The position numbers and the translations under genes are program-made. Positions 58,058-64,000 of a DNA stretch of 64,000 nucleotides are shown one piece after another; positions within the stretch are counted from its first letter, which is position 1, and each line of letters begins with the position of its first letter. Below the pieces are notes generated by a model, which searched no databases, was not told the DNA's origin, and saw only the letters and a program-made list of their open reading frames with translations. This DNA comes from Roseateles_B sp041906185 (GTDB taxonomy: Bacteria > Pseudomonadota > Gammaproteobacteria > Burkholderiales > Burkholderiaceae_C). Location: the NCBI GenBank assembly GCA_041906185.1, contig JAYRJQ010000016.1:83503-147502 (forward strand), in the 5' to 3' direction.

Positions 58058-58142
58058 GCCGGCGCGCCCCGGCACGGGCCAGAGCCGGCCCGGCCCACTA
58101 TGATGCGCGCCTGATCAATCCTGGACCTCCGAGGACCACGCC

Positions 58143-58946
58143 ATGTGGGTGCATCCCCAGTTCGACCCCATCGCCCTCCGTCTCGGCCCCCTGGCCGTGC
58201 ACTGGTACGGTCTGGCCTACCTGGCCGGCTTCGCCGTGTTCATGCTGCTGGCGCGCTGGCGCATCCGCCAGCCCGGCCTGGTGAACCAGCCCTGGACGAC
58301 GCTGCACCTCGATGACCTGCTGTTCTACGGCGTGCTGGGCGTGGTGCTCGGCGGCCGCCTGGGCTTCGTGTTCTTCTACAAGCCCGAGTACTACCTCGCC
58401 AATCCGCTGGAGATCTTCAAGGTCTGGACCGGCGGCATGGCCTTCCACGGCGGCCTGCTGGGCGTGGCCGCGGCGCTGGCCGTCTTCGCCTGGCGCCGGG
58501 GCTGGCGCTTCTTCGAGGTGACGGACCTCGTCGCCCCCTGCGTGGGCTTCAGCTTCGGGCTGGTGCGCATCGCCAACTTCGTCAACGGCGAGCTGTGGGG
58601 CCGCCCGGCCGACCCCTCGCTCCCCTGGGCCATGGTGTTCCCGCAGTCGCCCACGCTGGAGCCGCGCCATCCCTCGCAGCTCTACCAGGCCTTCGGCGAG
58701 GGCATCGTGCTGTTCGGCCTGCTGTGGCTCTATGCCCGCAAGCCGCGCCTCACGGGGCAGATCTCCGGTGCCTTCCTGTTCCTGTACGGCCTGCAGCGCT
58801 TCGTGATCGAGTTCTTCCGCGAACCGGACGTCTACCTGGGCCTGCAGGCGCTCGGCCTGAGTCGCGGACAATGGCTGTGCCTGCCGATGATCCTGGCCGG
58901 CCTGGCCGTCTGGGCCTGGTCCACCCGCCGTGGCAGCAAGACCTGA
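58143..58946 (+). CDS. lgt: Prolipoprotein diacylglyceryl transferase
   Basis: 267 residues, about seven hydrophobic segments. Transfers diacylglyceryl from phosphatidylglycerol to the lipobox cysteine, the first step for all lipoproteins in this window. Motifs: GGMAFHGGLLG, GLVRIANFVNGELWGRP in part (the Lgt signature, with Ala for Gly), and EFFREPDVYLG. The stop codon lies inside an exact copy of the dispersed 15-bp word. Confidence 0.95.
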   Translation: MWVHPQFDPIALRLGPLAVHWYGLAYLAGFAVFMLLARWRIRQPGLVNQPWTTLHLDDLLFYGVLGVVLGGRLGFVFFYKPEYYLANPLEIFKVWTGGMAFHGGLLGVAAALAVFAWRRGWRFFEVTDLVAPCVGFSFGLVRIANFVNGELWGRPADPSLPWAMVFPQSPTLEPRHPSQLYQAFGEGIVLFGLLWLYARKPRLTGQISGAFLFLYGLQRFVIEFFREPDVYLGLQALGLSRGQWLCLPMILAGLAVWAWSTRRGSKT

Positions 58947-58951
58947 CCCCA
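58937..58951 (-). repeat. Exact copy of the dispersed word at the lgt stop codon
   Basis: The plus strand reads GCAAGACCTGACCCC and contains the lgt stop TGA, so the word lies across the gene end. Confidence 0.7.
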
Positions 58952-58976
58952 CGCCTGATTTCCTGAACTCGCCGCC

Positions 58977-59711
58977 ATGCGTCAAATCTTTTTCGACACC
59001 GAAACCACCGGCCTGCGCGCCGAAGCCGGCGACCGCATCATCGAGATCGGCTGCGTGGAGATGGTCAACCGCCAGCTGACCGGCAACAACCTGCACCTCT
59101 ACCTGAACCCGGAGCGGGACATCGACGAGGAAGCCGTGCGCATCCACGGCCTGACCGTCGAGTTCCTGGCGGACAAGCCCAAGTTCGCCCAGGTGGTGGA
59201 CCAGATCGTCGACTTCCTCAGCGGCGCCGAGCTGGTCATCCACAACGCGGCCTTCGACATCGGCTTCATGAACGCCGAGCTCAAGCGCCTGGGCCGCCCG
59301 CTGGTGACGGACTTCGTCGGCGGCGTGCGGGACACGCTGCTGATGGCCCGCGACATGTTCCCCGGCAAGGCCAACTCGCTGGACGCGCTGTGCAAGCGGC
59401 TCGAGGTGGACAACTCCAACCGGACCTTCCACGGCGCGCTGCTGGATTCGGAACTGCTGGCCGAGGTCTACATCCGCCTGACCCGCGGGCAGGACGCGCT
59501 GCTGATGGACGACCACGGCAGCGGCAGCCAGGAGGGCGGGGACACGCGCGTAGCCGCCGTCGACTTCAGCCGCTTCGTCCTGCCGGTGCTGGTTGCCACG
59601 CCCGACGAGCTGGCGGCGCATGAGCAGGTGCTGGCCGATCTGGACAAGGCCAGCGGCGGCAAGCGCGTCTGGCAGGCGGCCGCCCCCGGCGAGGCCGCGC
59701 CCGCCGCCTGA
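58977..59711 (+). CDS. dnaQ: DNA polymerase III epsilon subunit (3'-5' exonuclease)
   Basis: 244 residues. Proofreading exonuclease of the replicative polymerase. The DEDDh motifs are FDTETTG, HNAAFDIGFMN and HGALLDSELLAEVY. A C-terminal tail follows that would contact the polymerase subunit. It is 30 bp downstream of lgt on the same strand. Confidence 0.95.
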   Translation: MRQIFFDTETTGLRAEAGDRIIEIGCVEMVNRQLTGNNLHLYLNPERDIDEEAVRIHGLTVEFLADKPKFAQVVDQIVDFLSGAELVIHNAAFDIGFMNAELKRLGRPLVTDFVGGVRDTLLMARDMFPGKANSLDALCKRLEVDNSNRTFHGALLDSELLAEVYIRLTRGQDALLMDDHGSGSQEGGDTRVAAVDFSRFVLPVLVATPDELAAHEQVLADLDKASGGKRVWQAAAPGEAAPAA

Positions 59712-59743
59712 AGGCGCCCTCCGCAAGTTTTTCAGCTTTTTCT

Positions 59744-59773
59744 TGTTCAAGCCGAAAAACTCGTGGCATAATC
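59744..59773 (+). promoter_or_regulatory. Promoter of the tRNA-Val genes
   Basis: TTGTTC (59744-59749) and CATAAT (59768-59773), 18 bp apart, 125 bp upstream of the first tRNA. A nearby T-rich stretch (TTTTTCAGC) may add upstream activation or end dnaQ transcription. Confidence 0.6.
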
Positions 59774-59898
59774 GTGGGCTTCCCGGTTAACGATCTTTGT
59801 TGATGCGGCGGCGAGCTGAAAAGCAGGCCGGCAGGCAGCAACAGAGTCAGACAGACAGCAGCAACCCGGTCGCACGGGCTGCTTCGTACAGATTGATC

Positions 59899-59973
59899 GG
59901 GCGGTTAGCTCAGCGGTAGAGCACTGCCTTCACACGGCAGGGGTCGCAGGTTCGAACCCTGCACCGCCCACCA
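59899..59973 (+). tRNA. tRNA-Val (anticodon CAC), copy 1
   Basis: 75 nt including an encoded CCA. Acceptor arms GGGCGGT and ACCGCCC, D arm GCTC...GAGC, anticodon stem CTGCC and GGCAG with loop TTCACAC (anticodon CAC, reading GTG valine), T arm with loop TTCGAAC. Identical to the second copy. Confidence 0.97.
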
Positions 59974-60072
59974 GGACAAGCGGTCGGGCCTTCGGGCTCA
60001 GGTCGCAACAGCTTCGGCGATCGAATCGAGGCATTCTGGAAGATCTGTACACGTTGTCGTCACACGCTTACC

Positions 60073-60147
60073 GGGCGGTTAGCTCAGCGGTAGAGCACTG
60101 CCTTCACACGGCAGGGGTCGCAGGTTCGAACCCTGCACCGCCCACCA
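60073..60147 (+). tRNA. tRNA-Val (anticodon CAC), copy 2
   Basis: Same 75-nt sequence as the first copy, 99 bp downstream, followed directly by a terminator. The pair is probably one transcript. GTG is the main valine codon in this GC-rich window, in keeping with gene duplication. Confidence 0.97.
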
Positions 60148-60153
60148 AGATCA

Positions 60154-60189
60154 CCCCGCAAGTCGCAAGGCTTGCGGGGTTTTTCTTTT
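60154..60189 (+). terminator. Terminator after the tRNA pair
   Basis: 9-bp stem CCCCGCAAG and CTTGCGGGG, followed by TTTTTCTTTT. Confidence 0.95.
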
Positions 60190-60262
60190 CCGGCACGCCG
60201 ATGTCTTGAGCGCTCGCACGCCGGCCCTCCGCGAGGCCCGCACTCTGGCATGCTGCGAGCCC

Positions 60263-61123
60263 ATGACGATCACGCACACAGGCACTTCCGGCGCGACGCG
60301 GGCCGCGACACCCGGCGTGCCTGCGCGTCCGCCCGCCAACTGGTGGCGCTGGTGGCTGGACGGGCACGCGCTCGGCTGGCTCGCGCCGGCGCATCGGGAG
60401 CTGCTGGCCGCCTGGGGCGTCGGGCAGGCGGCGCCGGGCGAGGGCTTGCGCTGGGACTGCTTCAGCGGCGCGCCCGCCGGTGAGACGGGCGTCGATGCCC
60501 GCAGCACCTGGCTCGCGGCCTTGGCGACGCGCCTGCGCGATGCCGGCTGGGTGCGCGGCTGGCGGGACGAGCGCTATCGCTGCCGCTTGCCGCAGCCTGG
60601 GCGCGACCCGGCGTCGGGGCCGGCGGGCGGCGCCGTCTTCTTCGAGCTGGAGCGTGCGGCCTACCGCTTCTTTGGCCTGACGAGCCAGGCCGTGCACGTC
60701 AATGGCGTGACGGCGGCCGGTGAACTCTGGTGCGGCCGTCGCGCGCTGCACAAGGCCACCGATCCCGGCCGCCTGGACAACCTCGCCGCCGGGGGCCTGC
60801 CCGCCGGCGAAGACCCCGTCATGTGCGCCCGGCGCGAGCTGTGGGAGGAGGCCGGCGTGCCGATGGCGCTGAGCGAGCCGCTGCAGTTGCAGGGCCTGAT
60901 CCGCACCTCACGCGTCGAGCCCGAGGGCTGGCACGACGAGTGGCTGCACGTGTTCGAGCTGCCACTGCCGGCCGACTTCATGCCGGCGAACCAGGACGGC
61001 GAGGTCAGCGCCTTTGAATGCCTGACGCCCGAGGAGGTCGCCCAGCGCATCGCGCGGCAGGACTTCAGCGCCGATGCCGCGGCGGTGAGCGCCTGCTGGC
61101 TCGCGGCACGGGAACCGGGATGA
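60263..61123 (+). CDS. Nudix hydrolase with an N-terminal DUF4743-like region
   Basis: 286 residues from the ATG at 60263. An N-terminal region of about 130 residues, often found with this Nudix type, precedes the Nudix box GGLPAGEDPVMCARRELWEEAGV in part, fully matching GX5EX7REUXEEXGU. It hydrolyses a nucleoside diphosphate linked to another moiety; related proteins act on thiamine diphosphate in eukaryotes. The substrate here is not evident. It is convergent with the response regulator gene, with 12 bp between stops. Confidence 0.9.
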   Translation: MTITHTGTSGATRAATPGVPARPPANWWRWWLDGHALGWLAPAHRELLAAWGVGQAAPGEGLRWDCFSGAPAGETGVDARSTWLAALATRLRDAGWVRGWRDERYRCRLPQPGRDPASGPAGGAVFFELERAAYRFFGLTSQAVHVNGVTAAGELWCGRRALHKATDPGRLDNLAAGGLPAGEDPVMCARRELWEEAGVPMALSEPLQLQGLIRTSRVEPEGWHDEWLHVFELPLPADFMPANQDGEVSAFECLTPEEVAQRIARQDFSADAAAVSACWLAAREPG

Positions 61124-61135
61124 GCCCGGCCATTC

Positions 61136-62089
61136 TCAGACCAGCAGGAAGCACAGATGCCCCGTCCCCGCCTCCTTGCCCAGCAGGGGCAGGGTGAGGT
61201 GCAGGTCCGTGCGGGCGCTGTGCTGCTGCAGGACCTGCTGCAGCTTCTCGAAGGGCTGGGGCGCCAGGCGGGCGCTGCCGAGCTGGGCCTCGCTGCCGGC
61301 GCCGGGGCTGGTGAGCACGCTGGCCATGCTGCGCAGATAACGGCCGGCCTCCTCGACCATGCGGGCGCTGGGCTGGTGGGCGTGGATGGCCTTGAGGATC
61401 TCCTGCTTGCCCAGCGCCAGGGCCATGCCGCCGATCATGGCGACGGCGGTGGCGTCCATCAGCCCCACGGCGTAGGCCGTCTTGCGGCCGGTGCAGCCGT
61501 AGAGGCCCACCAGCAGCGGGAACTGCTCGAAGCTGTGGCGGCTCTCCGACTTCAGCAGATCGAAGCTGCGCGTGCAGAGCAGGGCGTGGAGCTGCTGCTG
61601 CGCGAGGCCCAGGGACTGCACGGCGCCGGGCATCGGTACGGCGGGCACCGGCGCCTCGGCAGCACCCGGCTTGCGTTGAGAGGCCTGCTCGCGCAGGGCC
61701 GACTGGCCGTAGAGCGAGTCGTGCACCACGCGGCGCAGCGTGGCGTCGTCGAAGGGCTTGTGGACGACGAAGGCCGCGCCGTTGCTGCGGGCCTGGGTGA
61801 GGCACACGGCGTTCGTCTCGGTCGTGACGAAGCCCACCGGCACGTGGCCGTGGCCGATCTGGCGCAGCGTCTGCAGCATCTCGATCCCCGAGACGCCGGG
61901 CATGTGCCAGTCCGACACCACGAGGTCGGGCTTGAAGTCGTTCATGCGCTCCAGCGCCTCGGCGCCGTCGCTGGCGGTCTGGATCTGCAGGCGGCCCAGT
62001 TCGCGGCCGTCCTGGAGGATGCGGCGGATGATGGCCTGGATGGCGCGGCTGTCGTCCACGATCAGCACGCGGCGGGATTCCTCACTCAT
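61136..62089 (-). CDS. Response regulator with an uncharacterised C-terminal domain
   Basis: 317 residues from the ATG at 62089, with CGAGAAG just before it. A CheY-like receiver (residues about 5-125: RVLIVDDSRAIQ, LVVSDWHMPG with the phospho-Asp, FVVHKPFDD) is joined by a Pro/Ala linker to a C-terminal region (about 160-317: CTGRKTAYAVGLMDATAVAMIGGMALALG in part, TLPLLGKEAGTGHLCFLLV in part). This second domain vaguely recalls CheX/CheC-type phosphatase or chemotaxis folds, but I cannot assign it. There is no DNA-binding domain, and no kinase gene is nearby. Confidence 0.82.
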   Translation of the reverse strand: MSEESRRVLIVDDSRAIQAIIRRILQDGRELGRLQIQTASDGAEALERMNDFKPDLVVSDWHMPGVSGIEMLQTLRQIGHGHVPVGFVTTETNAVCLTQARSNGAAFVVHKPFDDATLRRVVHDSLYGQSALREQASQRKPGAAEAPVPAVPMPGAVQSLGLAQQQLHALLCTRSFDLLKSESRHSFEQFPLLVGLYGCTGRKTAYAVGLMDATAVAMIGGMALALGKQEILKAIHAHQPSARMVEEAGRYLRSMASVLTSPGAGSEAQLGSARLAPQPFEKLQQVLQQHSARTDLHLTLPLLGKEAGTGHLCFLLV

Positions 62090-62497
62090 GTTCTTCTCGT
62101 TCATCTGGCTTGCCGATTCTTCCAACAGGGCCCCGCCCAACGACGGACCTTGGGCCACGCCCCCTGGCAGCGGAGACGGACCCGACGGGCTCCCTGGTGC
62201 CAGCGGCGGCATCGAGGCCGCTTCCATGAGCCGATCCACCCCTCGCCCGTGCCGTGCGGCTCGTGCTGGCCGCGTGGTTCCAGGCGCCCTCAGGGGCAGT
62301 CCGGCGGACCTGTGCCGGTCCGGCTGGCTGGGACGGCGCGCCGGTCAAGATCAGACGGGGCGCTGTCCCGCGAAGCAGTGTCTTGCAGGTGACAAGGCCT
62401 CCACGACGGGAAAAACACCCGGACGAGCCAGCAATCGCCGCCGGGTGTGACAAAGTCGGCGCCTGGCGCACCCCCGCCAGCGCGGCAGAATGGGCGG
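62090..62497. other. 408-bp divergent intergenic region
   Basis: It lies between the response regulator and FAD oxidoreductase genes, and no gene is supported. It holds ACACCCGG (62415-62422) and CCGGGTGT (62441-62448), an 8-bp inverted repeat that on the minus strand is followed by TTTTT, so it could act as a minus-strand terminator or attenuator. No promoter is convincing. Confidence 0.5.
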
Positions 62498-63631
62498 ATG
62501 GAGACAGTGCAAGCCCTGGTGATCGGTGCCGGCGTGGTGGGCCTGGCCGTGGCGCGCGCCCTGGCCCGCGAGGGCCTGGAGACGCTCGTCCTGGAGCGCG
62601 AGGGCGCCATCGGGCAGGGCATCAGCGCCCGCAATTCCGAGGTGATTCACGCGGGGCTCTACTACCCGAGCGGCTCGCTCAAGGCTCGCGCCTGCGTGCG
62701 GGGCCGGGACCTGCTGTATGCCTACTGCGAGTCGCGTGCAGTGCCCCATCGCCGCTGCGGCAAGCTGCTCGTCGCTACGGCGCCCGTCCAGCGCGCGGCG
62801 CTCGAATCCCTGGCGGCCCATGCCAGCGCGAATGGCGTCGAGGATCTGCAATGGCTCTGCGCCACCGAGGCGCGGGCGCTCGAGCCGGCCCTGCGCGCCG
62901 AGGCGGCTTTGCTGTCGCCCTCGACCGGCATCGTGGACAGCCATGCCCTCATGCTCGCCCTGCAGGCGGACCTCGAGGCCGCCGGCGGCCAGGTGCTGCT
63001 GCAGGCGCAGGTGCTCGGCTGGCACACCGCGCCGGAGGGACTGCACGTGCTGCGCGTGCAGTCGGCCGACGGCGAGGTCAGCGAGCTCGGCACCCGCGTA
63101 CTCGTGAATAGCGCGGGCCTGTGGGCGACGCGCCTCGCCGAGGCCTCCACCGGCCTCCCGCCGGGCCTCAGCACCGCCTTCTGCAAGGGCAGCTACTTCG
63201 GCCTGCAGGGGCGCGCGCCTTTCGAACGGCTGATCTACCCTATGCCCGAGGGCGACGGCCTTGGCGTGCATCTCACCCTGGACCTCGGCGGCCAGGCCCG
63301 TTTCGGCCCGGACGTCGAGTGGCTCCCTGAGGATCAGACGCCTGAGTCCCTGGACTATGCCGTCGACCCGCATCGCATGGCCGGCTTCACCCAGGCCATC
63401 CGCCGCTTCTGGCCGGACCTGCCTGATGGCGCTCTCCAGCCCGCCTACAGCGGCGTTCGCCCCAAGCTCCACCGCCCCGGCGGCGCCGCCCTCGACTTCC
63501 ATCTGGATGGCCCTGCCCGCCATGGCTGCGCCGGCCTCGTACATCTCCTTGGCATCGAATCGCCCGGCCTGACCAGCTGCCTCGCCCTGGCCGAGGATGT
63601 CCTGCACGCCCTCTCACGACCACGCGCCTAG
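62498..63631 (+). CDS. FAD-dependent oxidoreductase, L-2-hydroxyglutarate dehydrogenase type
   Basis: 377 residues from the ATG at 62498. DAO-family fold: VIGAGVVGLAVARALAREG in part, HAGLYYPSGSLKARACVRG in part (typical of L2HGDH/LhgO-like enzymes), NSAGLWA and a C-terminal GIESPGLTSCLALAEDV. It would oxidise a 2-hydroxy acid or similar substrate and pass the electrons to quinone or oxygen. L-2-hydroxyglutarate is the family guess; a related dehydrogenase is possible. It is bounded downstream by hairpin-rich repeats. Confidence 0.85.
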   Translation: METVQALVIGAGVVGLAVARALAREGLETLVLEREGAIGQGISARNSEVIHAGLYYPSGSLKARACVRGRDLLYAYCESRAVPHRRCGKLLVATAPVQRAALESLAAHASANGVEDLQWLCATEARALEPALRAEAALLSPSTGIVDSHALMLALQADLEAAGGQVLLQAQVLGWHTAPEGLHVLRVQSADGEVSELGTRVLVNSAGLWATRLAEASTGLPPGLSTAFCKGSYFGLQGRAPFERLIYPMPEGDGLGVHLTLDLGGQARFGPDVEWLPEDQTPESLDYAVDPHRMAGFTQAIRRFWPDLPDGALQPAYSGVRPKLHRPGGAALDFHLDGPARHGCAGLVHLLGIESPGLTSCLALAEDVLHALSRPRA

Positions 63632-63674
63632 GCACGACGCGACGCCCGGCACCCGCGCGACCACCGCCACACCC

Positions 63675-63709
63675 GGCCTTGCTTGCGGCCCAACGCCGCA
63701 AGCAAGGCC
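63675..63709. repeat. Perfect hairpin before the tandem repeat
   Basis: GGCCTTGCTTGCGG and CCGCAAGCAAGGCC form a 14-bp stem with a 7-nt loop, the same geometry as the hairpin inside each 140-bp unit. Confidence 0.75.
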
Positions 63710-63744
63710 ACCCAGTCGGGGGCAAGGGGCGAGAGCCCCAAGGG

Positions 63745-64000
63745 GCCGAGCGCCGGGCCGCCCCAAGCCGGCCCACCAAGCAAGACGGGCGGCTCAATGC
63801 CGCCCGTCTTGCTGTCCCCTCGGGGGACCGACCGACTTCGTCGGCGTTCAGCCGGACGAAGTTGGGCGAGGGGACAACGGTATTGCCGAGCGCCGGGCCG
63901 CCCCAAGCCGGCCCACCAAGCAAGACGGGCGGCTCAATGCCGCCCGTCTTGCTGTCCCCTCGGGGGACCGACCGACTTCGTCGGCGTTCAGCCGGACGAA
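63745..64000. repeat. 140-bp tandem repeat, at least 1.8 units, cut by the window edge
   Basis: Sequence from 63745 recurs exactly from 63885 (offset 140), and the second unit is cut at the end of the window. Each unit has a 14-bp stem (AGCAAGACGGGCGG and CCGCCCGTCTTGCT, 7-nt loop), a GTCCCC/GGGGAC hairpin and an ACTTCGTC...GACGAAGT hairpin. No open reading frame here looks real. The spacing is constant and no unit contains unique spacers, so this is not CRISPR. Confidence 0.9.

Noticed and set aside
63745..64000. Possible CRISPR array at the window end
   Set aside because: Whole 140-bp units repeat without unique spacers and no cas genes are near.

Overview
The window reads as a chromosomal segment of a high-GC betaproteobacterium of the order Burkholderiales, most like the Roseateles/Mitsuaria/Pelomonas group. 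This is inferred from the very strong GC-ending codon use, an HU protein with a lysine/alanine tail, a short Trp-rich Burkholderiales-type membrane protein, paired DUF1800/DUF1501 exported proteins and many Cys-Gly-run lipoproteins. No database search was possible. I see no rRNA, prophage, insertion sequence or CRISPR array. Genes are densely packed on both strands, and most convergent pairs share a bidirectional hairpin terminator.

Layout. 1-2636: a lipoprotein gene cut by the window edge, divergent from a secreted cyclodextrin glucanotransferase, with two matching operator-like palindromes between them. 2718-5564: a small membrane protein, a B12-binding radical SAM enzyme and HU. 5840-8345: a PAS-LuxR regulator and a hotdog thioesterase, divergent from a ketoacid CoA-transferase operon across an inverted-repeat array. 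8526-15028: exported proteins (a two-motif aspartyl protease, DUF1800, DUF1501, a lipoprotein gamma-glutamyltransferase, a small membrane protein). 15104-22172: a UbiH/UbiM-type hydroxylase, DsbB, a RidA-like protein, ComEC, MltB and a MOSC protein. 22389-31204: DUF4386, a GH109-type protein, two tandem AraC-type regulators (the upstream one apparently frameshifted) and an ImpA-type metalloprotease lipoprotein. 31396-37943: the MoxR/DUF58/TgpA operon, a class II deacetylase-fold enzyme and MscS.

37912-43855: an ECF sigma factor and a transmembrane Ser/Thr kinase flank a membrane protein and a metzincin-like lipoprotein. This is the best candidate here for a phosphorylation-switched sigma factor locus. 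43916-51049: an amino-acid-type ABC binding protein, class I fumarase, NhaA, a UPF0114 protein and acetyl-CoA synthetase. 51295-51906: an isolated gene of visibly lower GC with a HEPN-like R-x4-H motif. 52257-58946: cytochrome c, a Trp-rich protein, IlvD divergent from a LysR regulator, two tandem TPR paralogs and Lgt. 58977-64000: DnaQ, two identical tRNA-Val(CAC) genes, a Nudix hydrolase, a response regulator, an FAD oxidoreductase, and a 140-bp tandem repeat rich in hairpins that runs off the window.

A 15-bp word, GGGGTCAGGTCTTGC, occurs exactly four times with at least five near copies, inside and between genes and in both orientations. It looks like a genome-wide DNA signal rather than a protein-coding constraint.
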